Shown: positions 42,928-51,706 of the stretch, in pieces
How the letters are laid out: every line of letters starts with the position of its first letter
How positions within the stretch are numbered: the first letter of the stretch is position 1
NCBI RefSeq assembly: GCF_900099895.1
Contig: NZ_FNDY01000019.1
Coordinates: 16,521 to 80,520 of the forward strand
DNA length: 64,000 nucleotides
Reading direction: 5' to 3'
From: Paenibacillus naphthalenovorans
GTDB taxonomy: Bacteria > Bacillota > Bacilli > Paenibacillales > NBRC-103111
The notes under the pieces: generated by a model
What the model was told of the DNA's origin: nothing
Seen by the model: only the letters and a program-made list of their open reading frames with translations
The model's database searches: none
Translations under genes and position numbers: made by a program

Positions 42928-43959
42928 ATGAAAAAGACGTTTTCACTCGTATTGGCTGCGACGCTGAGCATATCTCTCATTCTTGCCGGTTGCGGAGGCG
43001 GAACGCAAACCAAAAGCTCCAATGAAGGGCAAGCAGCAGGAGAGGAAGGTAAAACGTACACGTTCAAACTGGCGCATATTACGCAGCCTACACACATTTG
43101 GCATAAGACCGCCGACAAGTTCAATGAAGAATTGAAAGCGCGTTCTAACGGCCGAATGAAAGTGGAGACTTTCCCGGCGGGACAACTTGGGGCAGAAAAG
43201 GACATGGTGCAGCAGCTGGAGACCGGCACGCTCGATTTCGGGATTATAACGAACGCCTACATGAGTACCCGTTCGGAAGAATTCAATGCTTGGTTCATGC
43301 CATTCCTGTTCAGCGATATTGAGAAAGCTGTGGCTGCGCGGAATTCCACAGCGGCGAAGAAAATTTTGGATGGCTTGAGCAATCAGGGGCTTGTCGGGAT
43401 GGACTATATTTTTGCGGGGAACCGCCATATTTTGATGAAGAGTACGACAGTCACCAAACCGGAAGACTTGAAGGGCAAAAAAATTCGTATTCTCGGCAGC
43501 CCGTCCATTCAAGATTTCTGGAAGGCCGTAGGCGCCGGTCCGACTCCGATGCCTCTGCCGGAAGTGTATACGGCTTTGCAAACAGGCGTGATCGACGGGA
43601 TCGATATTGACCTTGATGCTTTGATGACCGAAAAATATTATGAAACCGCTAAAAACTTTACGCTGACCAATCATATGGCGTGGCCGGGGGTTGTGATCGC
43701 GAACAAAACGAAATTGGAAGCTTTGTCGCCGGAAGATCAAAAAATAGTAGCCGAAGCCATGAAAACGGCTGTGGACTGGGGGAACAAGGAATCGATCAAT
43801 TTGGAAAAGCAGAACCTGGATAATTTGAAAACAAAAGGCGCAACGGTTTCTGAATTGAGCAATAATGACAGCTTTAAGGCCGTCCGCGACGAACTTTATA
43901 CCAAGTATTCCAGCAACGCATTGATTAAAGAGCTCATTCAGGAAAATCAGAACAAGTAG
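42928..43959 (+). CDS. TRAP transporter substrate-binding lipoprotein (DctP family), second system
   Basis: A 343-residue binding protein with lipobox LAGC (Cys22). ATG 42928 follows TAGGGGG. The conserved DctP core is present: LKGKKIRILGSPSIQDF with the ligand-carboxylate Arg, and TALQTGVIDGIDID. The neighbouring gentisate operon shares its operator, so the solute is probably an aromatic acid of that pathway (3-hydroxybenzoate or gentisate). Structurally it belongs to a subgroup with PSIQDFWKAVGAGPTPM that differs from the first DctP. The following hairpin could stabilise its mRNA and raise its level over the permease subunits. Confidence 0.93.
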   Translation: MKKTFSLVLAATLSISLILAGCGGGTQTKSSNEGQAAGEEGKTYTFKLAHITQPTHIWHKTADKFNEELKARSNGRMKVETFPAGQLGAEKDMVQQLETGTLDFGIITNAYMSTRSEEFNAWFMPFLFSDIEKAVAARNSTAAKKILDGLSNQGLVGMDYIFAGNRHILMKSTTVTKPEDLKGKKIRILGSPSIQDFWKAVGAGPTPMPLPEVYTALQTGVIDGIDIDLDALMTEKYYETAKNFTLTNHMAWPGVVIANKTKLEALSPEDQKIVAEAMKTAVDWGNKESINLEKQNLDNLKTKGATVSELSNNDSFKAVRDELYTKYSSNALIKELIQENQNK

Positions 43960-43999
43960 TCTATAGCTGTTGCGATGCCTTGGTTTCTTATTTCATGAT

Positions 44000-44038
44000 C
44001 CGGCGAGGGGGAAAGCTTTGCTTTTCTCCCTTGTCCGG
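44000..44038 (+). promoter_or_regulatory. Intergenic hairpin between dctP and dctQ of the second TRAP system
   Basis: CCGG (44000-44003) pairs with CCGG (44035-44038), enclosing an AAAGC/GCTTT stem plus GGG/CCC pairing. There is no U-run, so it looks more like an mRNA-stabilising hairpin that raises binding-protein yield than a full terminator. Confidence 0.5.
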
Positions 44039-44103
44039 AATCACCTCTCTTTTCTACCCGGACTTATGGGAGCTTATGATATTCATCCAAGGGAGTTGTA
44101 CGT

Positions 44104-44598
44104 ATGACCTTCGTTCGCAAACTTAGTGATGCCGTCTTTTCCATAGAACGAATATTAGCCATTCTGTTATTGTCGTTTATGGTCACTTCCCTGATGTTAG
44201 GGGTTATATTTCGTTATTTTTTAAATTCACCTCTGAGTTGGTCGGACGAATTTGGCTTATTCGCTTTAGTATGGGTGACCTTCATTGGCGGAAGCATGAG
44301 TATCAAAACCAACAAGGCGGCGGCCGTAAGCTTTATTATGGAAAGGCTGTCGGAAAACACAAGACGCATCTTTTTGGGAATTGCTTTTTTTATTTCATTA
44401 GCCTTTTGCATTTTTGCTCTGGGCTTATCTTTGAAATGGATAACGAACCCCTCTATCCTGCTGCAAAAATCGCCGGCCGTCGGCTTACCGATGATCATTC
44501 CTTATATAGGCATTCCCCTGGGGCTGTTATTTATGGCTATACATTCGTTGGATTTATTTGCAAGCGTATTTCAAAAACAACGTAGAGAGGGAATATAA
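44104..44598 (+). CDS. TRAP transporter small permease (DctQ family), second system
   Basis: A 164-residue protein with four membrane segments and the DctQ signature FRYFLNSPLSWSDEF near residue 38. ATG 44104 has GGGAG upstream. Its stop overlaps the DctM start by one base (TAATG). Together with the flanking genes it forms the second TRAP importer, divergent from and apparently co-regulated with the gentisate operon. Confidence 0.92.
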   Translation: MTFVRKLSDAVFSIERILAILLLSFMVTSLMLGVIFRYFLNSPLSWSDEFGLFALVWVTFIGGSMSIKTNKAAAVSFIMERLSENTRRIFLGIAFFISLAFCIFALGLSLKWITNPSILLQKSPAVGLPMIIPYIGIPLGLLFMAIHSLDLFASVFQKQRREGI

Positions 44599-45872
44599 TG
44601 GTTATTTTACTCATTTTTTTCGCCCTGCTGGCCATTCAGATTCCCATCGCATTGGTGCTTGGGATTACTAGCGTAGCCTATATCGGGCTGGACGGTAATA
44701 TGGTTCTGTTCAATAATGTTCCGCAGCGTCTGTACTCAGGAGTCGAAAGCTTTAGCCTGTTGGCTATTCCGCTCTTTATGCTGGCCGGCGAGCTGATGAA
44801 CTCAGCCGGCATTACCGGAAGATTAATCGATTTTTCGAAAAAGCTCGTAGGTCACTTTCGCGGAGGATTGGCTTACGTCAACATCATTGCGAATATGTTC
44901 CTGGCCTCTATTCTTGGTTCCGCGACGGCCCAGACGGCAATGATGTCGCGGATCATGGTTCCCGAGATGGAGAAGGAAGGCTACAGCCGTTCATTTGCGG
45001 CGGCAACTACGGCATCGGCTGCGCTGTTGGGACCTATCATTCCGCCCAGTATGCTGTTTATCATCTATTCTGTAGGATCTGGAGTTTCGATAGGCAAGAT
45101 GTTTATAGCGGGGATTATTCCGGGGCTTTTACTTGCCGCAGCTTTTATTCTCTTAATCGCATATTTAGGCTACAAGCACAGTTTTCCGAGATCCGAAAAA
45201 GCATTATGGAAAGAAATAGTTTCCAGTTTTTTTAAGGTATTGCCGGCTTTATCGGTTCCCGCTGTCATTGTGGGCGGGATTCTAAGCGGTATTTTCACAA
45301 CAACCGAGTCTGCGGCGTTCGCTTGCTTCTTGGCGATTTTGATCGGATTCTTTGTTTACAGGGACTTGAAAATCAAGCATTTTCCCAAAATATTAGTGGG
45401 TGCAACCATATCCACCTCTGCGGTGACCTTGCTGATTTCGACGGCGAACTTGTTTGGATGGGTCATGGCGTTTGAACAAATTCCGCAAAAAATCGTCGAA
45501 TTTATGGGAACGCTGACCTCGAGCCCTTTTGTGTTCTTACTGCTGGTGAATCTGTTCCTGCTGCTTATCGGTATTATTATGGACGAGATGGCCGTTTTGA
45601 TTGTGTTATTGCCGATATTCATGCCGCTTGTTCATGCGTTCGAAATTGATCCGATCCATTTTGGCGTTATCGTTTGTTTGAACGCTACCATCGGGCTGCT
45701 CACACCGCCGGTCGGAGCAGGCTTATTCATTGCCTCGGCAGTAGGCGAAGTGAAGTTTGAGACGCTCATTCGATCGGTTGTTCCTTTTCTCATCGTTGCG
45801 CTTGTGATCCTTTTCCTGGTTACTTATTGGTCGCCGCTAACCACCTGGTTGCCGAATAAGCTGATGGAATGA
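44598..45872 (+). CDS. TRAP transporter large permease (DctM family), second system
   Basis: A 424-residue protein with about twelve membrane segments and DctM hallmarks IPLFMLAGELMNSAGI, ASILGSATAQTAMMS, GPIIPPSMLFIIYSVGSG and LLTPPVGAGLFIASA. GAGAGG precedes the ATG at 44598. It is the transport channel for the solute bound by the DctP at 42928. It is followed by 158 bases containing a CATCATC/GATGATG inverted repeat, then the IclR gene. Confidence 0.94.
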   Translation: MVILLIFFALLAIQIPIALVLGITSVAYIGLDGNMVLFNNVPQRLYSGVESFSLLAIPLFMLAGELMNSAGITGRLIDFSKKLVGHFRGGLAYVNIIANMFLASILGSATAQTAMMSRIMVPEMEKEGYSRSFAAATTASAALLGPIIPPSMLFIIYSVGSGVSIGKMFIAGIIPGLLLAAAFILLIAYLGYKHSFPRSEKALWKEIVSSFFKVLPALSVPAVIVGGILSGIFTTTESAAFACFLAILIGFFVYRDLKIKHFPKILVGATISTSAVTLLISTANLFGWVMAFEQIPQKIVEFMGTLTSSPFVFLLLVNLFLLLIGIIMDEMAVLIVLLPIFMPLVHAFEIDPIHFGVIVCLNATIGLLTPPVGAGLFIASAVGEVKFETLIRSVVPFLIVALVILFLVTYWSPLTTWLPNKLME

Positions 45873-46030
45873 CATGGCTGTTCTGTTGACAACATCCGGC
45901 ATCATCAAGGACGCCTTTCTCAGGGATGATGATCGTCTCGTTTAACTGTCAAGTGATGGGGAGATATTGATCATTGGATATGATTATCTTATATTGTATA
46001 CAGAGGTCAATTACAGAAGGGTTGTCTAAA

Positions 46031-46792
46031 ATGGCTGCTTCCAAAACAAGTACGACAATTCAGTCTTTGCAGGTTGGCAACGAGATCCTTGAATTAGTCG
46101 CTTCTTATGACAAACCGTTGAAGTTCAACGAGATATACGAAAAAACAAAAATCACCAAGAGCAATTTGTACAAGTATCTGAATACGCTGACTCAAATCGG
46201 GATGCTTTACAGGGATAAGGAAACCGGCCTGTATACTCTTGGGAGCAAGCTGGTAGAGTACGGTATGAAAGCGATCAACCGGGAGAACATGATCGAGCGG
46301 GTGACGCCTTTTCTTCAGGAAATCAACCGGACCTGCAAAAACACCGTACTGCTGACGACGTGGTCTCACAATGGACCGATGGTAGTGAAAATTATCAATA
46401 GTCTGCAGGGACTGAACATCGGGGCTCAAATCGGCACGTTTCTTCCCATTATGTCGGCCACCGCAAAGGTTTTTGCGGCTTTCATGGAAGAACATCTCAT
46501 CCGGGAATGGAAACAGCAGCAGTTGGACAAGCTTGACGAGGAACAGAGGCATCGTCTGGAATCCGAAATTTTAATTGTCCGTAAGAATGCTATATCTTTT
46601 GCGAAGGAACCGCTGGTTCCGAGCATATCCTCCATAGCCTTTCCGGTTTTTAATTTTGAAAAGCGATTGCTCGCCGTCATCGTTGTCGTTGGTTTTTCGC
46701 ATACGATCCCGACGCAAATCGATGATGTGACAAGCCAATATTTATTAAAGATGATGAAAGAGGTCTCGCAATCCTTTGGATATAAAGCATAA
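46031..46792 (+). CDS. IclR-family regulator of the gentisate/TRAP region
   Basis: A 253-residue IclR protein. The winged HTH (about 10-75) has FNEIYEKTKITKSNLYKYLNTL; the effector domain has GPMVVKIINSLQG and FLPIMSATAKVFAAF. I chose ATG 46031 (GAAGGG upstream); the frame is open to a TTG at 45974. It follows the TRAP operon in the same direction and its probable operators are the paired 15-mers at 42319 and 42562. Effector is presumably an aromatic acid such as 3-hydroxybenzoate or gentisate; this is inferred from position. Confidence 0.9.
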   Translation: MAASKTSTTIQSLQVGNEILELVASYDKPLKFNEIYEKTKITKSNLYKYLNTLTQIGMLYRDKETGLYTLGSKLVEYGMKAINRENMIERVTPFLQEINRTCKNTVLLTTWSHNGPMVVKIINSLQGLNIGAQIGTFLPIMSATAKVFAAFMEEHLIREWKQQQLDKLDEEQRHRLESEILIVRKNAISFAKEPLVPSISSIAFPVFNFEKRLLAVIVVVGFSHTIPTQIDDVTSQYLLKMMKEVSQSFGYKA

Positions 46793-47145
46793 AGAAGTAT
46801 TATAATCATTCACTGAAAGGGGGAGCAGGAGCTCGCCTCTTTTGTTTATTAAACGAGAATGGACAAACAAGCTCAAACCGTCACAAACATCAATATCAGA
46901 ATAGTGCGAAAAATCAATTGACAAAGAGAAGTTTCTACAGTATATTTTACTTAACGTTCATTAAAATTTTATCATCACAGGAGGTGAGGCTTGATGCCAA
47001 TTTGACGAGCTGACATTGGAAATATCGTATTTTGACAGCCGACTCGCATTCATCCATCAGGACGTTGATTGCAGTTCCCTTATTTTTTTACCCCAAAAAA
47101 GAAAGCGCTTTATTTAAAAAATATTTCCATAGAGGGGGAAATGCA
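46793..47145 (+). promoter_or_regulatory. Leader region of the ABC/phenylacetate operon: promoter, micro-ORF and cre-like site
   Basis: TTGACA (46918-46923) and TATATT (46941-46946) with a 17-base spacer form a strong promoter. About 30 bases downstream a perfect anti-Shine-Dalgarno match AGGAGGTGA (46979-46987) precedes ATG CCA ATT TGA (46994-47005), a three-codon frame. AGAAAGCGCTTTAT (47100-47113) is cre-like with a perfect AAAGCGCTTT core. The leader before the binding-protein gene is thus about 200 bases. Functions are inferred from motifs. Confidence 0.6.
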
Positions 47146-48357
47146 GTGGTGAAAAAGTTCAAGCTTCCTTTTATTTTCATCATGATCTGTATGCTTGCGG
47201 CAGCCGGATGCGCTAATCCGTCCGCCAATCATCAGGTAGAGACGAATCCAGCCTCCGACCAACCATCCGCTGGACCAAAGGGCAATGAAGCTTATAAAAT
47301 CGGCACAATACTCTCTCTGACGGGTCCGGCCGGATGGCTGGGACAAAGCACACAGCGTGCCGTTGAAACCTTGAAAAAGCAAATCAACGAAGCGGGAGGA
47401 GTGAATGGCCATCCTCTTGAGATTATCGTTTACGATGACCAATCCAAACCGGAAGAGGCAAGCCGTTGGGCCAAGCGTCTGATCAATGAGGATAAGGTCG
47501 TGATGATCATCGGCCCGAACGGCACGCCGACCTCCAACGCTGCGGAGCAGGCGGCGGGATCCGCCAAAATTCCCATGATCTCGATGTCGGGAGGTTACAT
47601 CCCGGATCCGAAGATTGGCTGGGGCTGGGCGGTCGTCCATTCCACGGATCAGGTCATTGAGCGTCAGTTTCAGTACTTTGCCAATAAAGGCTTGAACAAT
47701 ATCGGTGTCCTCAATCCCAACGATGCCTTGGGACAGATCGCAGACAAAGCGATTGCCCGGTACGCGGAAAAGTATAAAGTCAATATCGTCAAACGAGAAT
47801 CATTTAATATGAACGATATCCAAATGAAGCCGCAGCTGACTTCCATTATGTCAGCCAAGCCGGATGCTGTGATTTCGTTCGTGACAGGGGAGCCTGCCGT
47901 CAAGGTAAGGAAAGAAATGGATGAAATCGGGCTGAATGTGCCGATGCTGCCTCCCCATTCTTCAGCTACACAAGCTTTCCTGGACTTGATCGGAAAAATC
48001 GATAATGATAAAGTGCTGGCCGCCGGAGGAATTATTACGGCATTCGAGCAAATTCCTGACGATCATCCGCAAAAGCAAGTCTTGGAAACATTCATCTCCC
48101 GTTTTCAAAAGGATCATAACTATGTACCCGGTTATATCGAAGGCTTCGGTTACGATGCATTAAATGTCGCTTATCATGCTTTGAAACAGGCTGGAACCGA
48201 CCCGCAGAAGATCAAGGATTATTTGGAAAACGGGGGGGAGAGCATAATCGGCGTGAACGGAACCTTCAAATTTACCAAAGACAACCGGATCGGACTGTCT
48301 CCGGAAACGTTGAGAATCGTAGAGATCCGTGATAATAAATGGTCCTTGCTCGAGTAA
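47146..48357 (+). CDS. ABC transporter substrate-binding lipoprotein, LivJ/LivK type
   Basis: A 403-residue type I periplasmic-binding protein with lipobox AAGC (Cys22). GTG 47146 (GTG 47149 follows at once) is preceded by GAGGGGG; the open frame extends further upstream without a ribosome-binding site. The core is the Leu/Ile/Val-binding fold (IGTILSLTGPAGWLGQ, MIIGPNGTPTSNAAEQA, GFGYDALNVAYHALK). Next to a complete permease/ATPase set and the phenylacetate genes, it more likely binds an aromatic acid (phenylacetate-like) than a branched-chain amino acid; members of this family bind both. Inference from context. Confidence 0.9.
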   Translation: MVKKFKLPFIFIMICMLAAAGCANPSANHQVETNPASDQPSAGPKGNEAYKIGTILSLTGPAGWLGQSTQRAVETLKKQINEAGGVNGHPLEIIVYDDQSKPEEASRWAKRLINEDKVVMIIGPNGTPTSNAAEQAAGSAKIPMISMSGGYIPDPKIGWGWAVVHSTDQVIERQFQYFANKGLNNIGVLNPNDALGQIADKAIARYAEKYKVNIVKRESFNMNDIQMKPQLTSIMSAKPDAVISFVTGEPAVKVRKEMDEIGLNVPMLPPHSSATQAFLDLIGKIDNDKVLAAGGIITAFEQIPDDHPQKQVLETFISRFQKDHNYVPGYIEGFGYDALNVAYHALKQAGTDPQKIKDYLENGGESIIGVNGTFKFTKDNRIGLSPETLRIVEIRDNKWSLLE

Positions 48358-48380
48358 ATATGTTTTAAAGGGGATTTCCT

Positions 48381-49238
48381 ATGGACAATGTCTTGCAAAG
48401 CCTGATCACGGGAATCAGTTTAGGCAGCATCTACGGCTTGATCGGCATGGGATTTACGTTAGTCTTTTCGATCTCCAAAGTGATTAATTTGTCCCAAGGC
48501 GAATACTTTACAATGGGAGCGCTTTCATTCATTGTACTCAGCGGTTATATGCCTTCCGTATTGGCTTTTATTGCAGCGGTATTCATTGCGGTAATCATCG
48601 GACTGATCATCGAGCGTTCCTTGATGAGGCCGGTTTCTTCCTCGCCGTTGATTAATCAAATTATCATGACCTTGGCCATCATGATTACTTTACAAGGGAT
48701 TTCCATGCTGGTGTTCGGCAAACAGTCCAAAACGGCCGAGCCGGTTTGGGCCGGCGCCGTCAAATGGGGCGACATTACGATTCAGTACCAGGTCCTGGTG
48801 ATTGTTGCCGTCATGGTTCTGATCAACGGCGGGCTTTACTATTTTCTGCATAAAACGTATTACGGCAAAGCGTTCCGGGCCTGCTCCTCGAATCCTGAAA
48901 GCGTAAGACTTGCCGGCATCCGCGTGAACCAGATGAGAATGATCGCCTTTGGTTTAAGCGGTGCAATCGGCGCCATAAGCGGCGTCGTAATCGCGCCTCT
49001 GCTGCTGATGAATTATACCTTGGGACTTGTCTTTGTCGTAAAGGGTTTGGTGGCCTCGATTCTCGGAGGGCTGGGAAGCCCGGTCGGGGCTTTGCTGGGA
49101 GGACTGCTGCTCGGGATATTCGAGAGCAATATGGCGGGATTCGTTTCATCGGAGTACAAGGATGTGATGACGCTTGTATTTTTGCTCCTGCTCCTCATTA
49201 TTATGCCCAAAGGGTTAGTAGGAGGGTTTAAGCGATGA
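48381..49238 (+). CDS. ABC transporter permease, LivH type
   Basis: A 285-residue membrane protein with about eight segments and LivH phrases GISLGSIYGLIGMGFTLVFSI, RACSSNPESVRLAGI and AGVVxAP-like GAISGVVIAPLL. ATG 48381 follows AAAGGGGA. The C-terminus overlaps the LivM start by four bases (ATGA). It forms the channel heterodimer with LivM. Confidence 0.93.
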   Translation: MDNVLQSLITGISLGSIYGLIGMGFTLVFSISKVINLSQGEYFTMGALSFIVLSGYMPSVLAFIAAVFIAVIIGLIIERSLMRPVSSSPLINQIIMTLAIMITLQGISMLVFGKQSKTAEPVWAGAVKWGDITIQYQVLVIVAVMVLINGGLYYFLHKTYYGKAFRACSSNPESVRLAGIRVNQMRMIAFGLSGAIGAISGVVIAPLLLMNYTLGLVFVVKGLVASILGGLGSPVGALLGGLLLGIFESNMAGFVSSEYKDVMTLVFLLLLLIIMPKGLVGGFKR

Positions 49239-50170
49239 GAAAAAAACAAATCGCCGTTTGGACCGTTGTTATCGTGCCGGTCGCCATCATGCTCGCTGTG
49301 CTTCCACCCAATCACTATCTGTACAGCATGCTTACCTTTGTAGGAATCTACGCTTTAGCGGCCACCGGCCTGGAAATGCTGATGGGATACGGCGGACAAA
49401 TTTCGCTCGGCAACGGAGGCTTTATCGCACTTGGAGCCTATATTACAGCCATACTAAGCCAGCATGGCGTACATCCGGTTCTCATTTTTATGATTGCTCT
49501 GATCGGTTCAGCGCTTGTGGCGTTCATCATCGGTTATCCGATTTTGAAGCTGGAAGGATATTACCTGGCTATTGCCACGCTGGGTTTCGCCCTTCTGGTT
49601 CAGGCGCTGGCGATATCGATGTTCCCGCTCACCGGCGGCTCTTCGGGAATGTCCGTAAATTCCTTGACCGTATTTTCGAACAGCTTGGGTGAAAGAGGCT
49701 ATTTTATATTAGCCTGGGTCATTTTCGGAGTCGGATTTATTCTGGCCCGCAATCTGACCCGAACACGCACGGGGCGGTCCTTGGTTGCGATCCAAAGCAA
49801 TGAAGAAGCGGCGTCGGCCTTGGGCATTTATACGGGGAAGGTGAAGCTTCAGATTTTCGTGGTCAGCGCGATGTATGCGGCTGCGGCCGGTTTTGTGATG
49901 GCCAACTATTTGAGCTTTATCGCGCCAGACATTTTCGGCTTGGCCCTTTCCGTCGATTTGGTTGTCATGTCCTTGCTTGGCGGTCACGGAGTCATCTACG
50001 GTCCTCTGCTGGGATCCTTCGTATGGGTGCTGCTGGTCGAAACGACGCATTCATTTAAGGATTATAAAATATTGCTGACCGGGGCGGCGCTCATCGTCAT
50101 TTTGCTGTTCATGCCTAAAGGCATCTACGGTATTTTACAAAAAAGGTTCTTTCAACGGCGCAAAGTGTGA
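49235..50170 (+). CDS. ABC transporter permease, LivM type
   Basis: A 311-residue permease with LivM motifs GLEMLMGYGGQISLGNGGFIALGAY and LVAIQSNEEAASALGIYTGKVK. It overlaps the LivH stop by four bases, with GGAGGG upstream. It pairs with LivH; no fused ATPase domain is present. Confidence 0.93.
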   Translation: MRKKQIAVWTVVIVPVAIMLAVLPPNHYLYSMLTFVGIYALAATGLEMLMGYGGQISLGNGGFIALGAYITAILSQHGVHPVLIFMIALIGSALVAFIIGYPILKLEGYYLAIATLGFALLVQALAISMFPLTGGSSGMSVNSLTVFSNSLGERGYFILAWVIFGVGFILARNLTRTRTGRSLVAIQSNEEAASALGIYTGKVKLQIFVVSAMYAAAAGFVMANYLSFIAPDIFGLALSVDLVVMSLLGGHGVIYGPLLGSFVWVLLVETTHSFKDYKILLTGAALIVILLFMPKGIYGILQKRFFQRRKV

Positions 50171-50207
50171 CGAGACCGAATCAGCCCAACGGTATGGAGG
50201 TGTTTCG

Positions 50208-50978
50208 ATGCTGCAGGTACAGAAGATTTCCAAAATGTTTGGCGGTTTGAAAGCAGTGGATCAAGTGAGCTTCGACATCAAGAAAGGAAGCATTAAAGCC
50301 CTCATCGGCCCGAACGGAGCGGGGAAAACCACCATGTTCAACATCATATCGGGGAATTTTGCCCCGACGGAGGGTCAAGTGATTTTTGAAGACCGGGCCA
50401 TTACGGGAAGAAAGCCGCACCAGATCGCCCATTACGGGATTATTCGGACCTTTCAAGGCGTCAAAATGTTTGACAGCAACGGATTTACCGTTTTGGACAA
50501 TTTGTTGGTCGGCTATGACAAGCGCTTCCAGGCGGGCATGCTCCGAAGCAGTATACGCAGTATGATCTCCCGTAAAGAAGAACAAGAAGCGTTGGAAGAA
50601 GCGCATCGGGTGAGCGGCCAGATCGGGCTGTCCGATTGGCTGCACGCGCCGGCAAGCGAGCTTCCCTGCGGGTATCAGCGGTTGCTTGAGTTAGCCAGAG
50701 CCTTGATGGCAAAACCCAGGATGCTGCTGCTGGATGAACCGGCCGCCGGTTTAAATGACAGCGAGACCAAACGCCTGGTTGGCGTTCTCCGCGAAATACG
50801 CCAAATGGGCATAACCATTTTGCTGGTGGAGCACCATATGGGACTCGTCATGGAGGTCTCCGATGACATTGTGGTGATGAATAACGGAAAGAAAATCGCC
50901 GAGGGGTCCCCGGAAGACATTAACCGCAACCGTGATGTGATTCAGGCTTATATGGGAGAGGAGGATATCAGTGCTTAG
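50208..50978 (+). CDS. ABC transporter ATPase, LivG type
   Basis: A 256-residue ATPase: Walker A IGPNGAGKTT, Walker B MLLLDEPAAGLN and switch His in LVEHHMGL. The signature reads ELPCGYQRLLELARAL, where the usual Gln after GxQ is replaced, a slight departure from LSGGQ-like LivG (LPYGQQR). ATG 50208 follows GGAGGTG. It ends within the LivF start (eight-base overlap). Confidence 0.93.
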   Translation: MLQVQKISKMFGGLKAVDQVSFDIKKGSIKALIGPNGAGKTTMFNIISGNFAPTEGQVIFEDRAITGRKPHQIAHYGIIRTFQGVKMFDSNGFTVLDNLLVGYDKRFQAGMLRSSIRSMISRKEEQEALEEAHRVSGQIGLSDWLHAPASELPCGYQRLLELARALMAKPRMLLLDEPAAGLNDSETKRLVGVLREIRQMGITILLVEHHMGLVMEVSDDIVVMNNGKKIAEGSPEDINRNRDVIQAYMGEEDISA

Positions 50979-51678
50979 GGTGGAAAACCTGGAATCGGGC
51001 TACGGCAAAATCCATGTTTTGCAGCAGGTACAGCTGGAAGTGATGGAAGGGGAAATCGTCAGCATCTTAGGCGCGAACGGGGGCGGCAAAACAACGCTGC
51101 TTCGAACCTTATCCGGATTGAATCCCGCCTACAAGGGCAGCATCACCTTTATGGACCGGGATATCACCCATATGCCGGATTACAAAAGAGTCGAGGCCGG
51201 ACTGATTCATGTGCCGGAAGGCAGGGGAGTCATCAAGGAGCTTACCGTGATTGAAAATTTGGAGCTGGGTGCCTTCCGTTGGAGAAGGGAAAAGGAGAAG
51301 GTAGCCCGGAAAATCAAGGAAGCGTTCGAGCTCTTTCCGAGACTTTACGAACGCCTCCATCACAAAGGCGGTACGCTAAGCGGAGGGGAACAGCAGATGC
51401 TCGCGATTGCACGCGGCTTTATTGCACAGCCTAAATTACTGATGCTCGATGAGCCTTCCTTAGGGATCTCTCCGATTATTACGAAAGAAATTTTCAAAAC
51501 CATCCGCAGGCTGCGGGATCAGCATATCTCGATTCTGCTGGTGGAACAAAATGTGAAGGCCGCCTTACATGTATCGGACCGATCCTATGTCTTATCGCAC
51601 GGAAAAGTGTTGAAGGAAGGGAGCTCTTCCGAATTATCCGCAGATTCCGATATCCAAAAGATGTATATGGGCGCGTAA
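50971..51678 (+). CDS. ABC transporter ATPase, LivF type
   Basis: A 235-residue ATPase with Walker A ILGANGGGKTT, signature LSGGEQQMLAIARGF, Walker B LLMLDEPSLGIS and switch ILLVEQNV. GTG 50971 overlaps the LivG end and has GAGAGGAGG upstream. It completes the five-gene importer that precedes the phenylacetate catabolic genes in the same direction. Confidence 0.93.
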   Translation: MLRVENLESGYGKIHVLQQVQLEVMEGEIVSILGANGGGKTTLLRTLSGLNPAYKGSITFMDRDITHMPDYKRVEAGLIHVPEGRGVIKELTVIENLELGAFRWRREKEKVARKIKEAFELFPRLYERLHHKGGTLSGGEQQMLAIARGFIAQPKLLMLDEPSLGISPIITKEIFKTIRRLRDQHISILLVEQNVKAALHVSDRSYVLSHGKVLKEGSSSELSADSDIQKMYMGA

Positions 51679-51706
51679 TTAAATCCAACATAGTGGAGGA
51701 ATGAAG

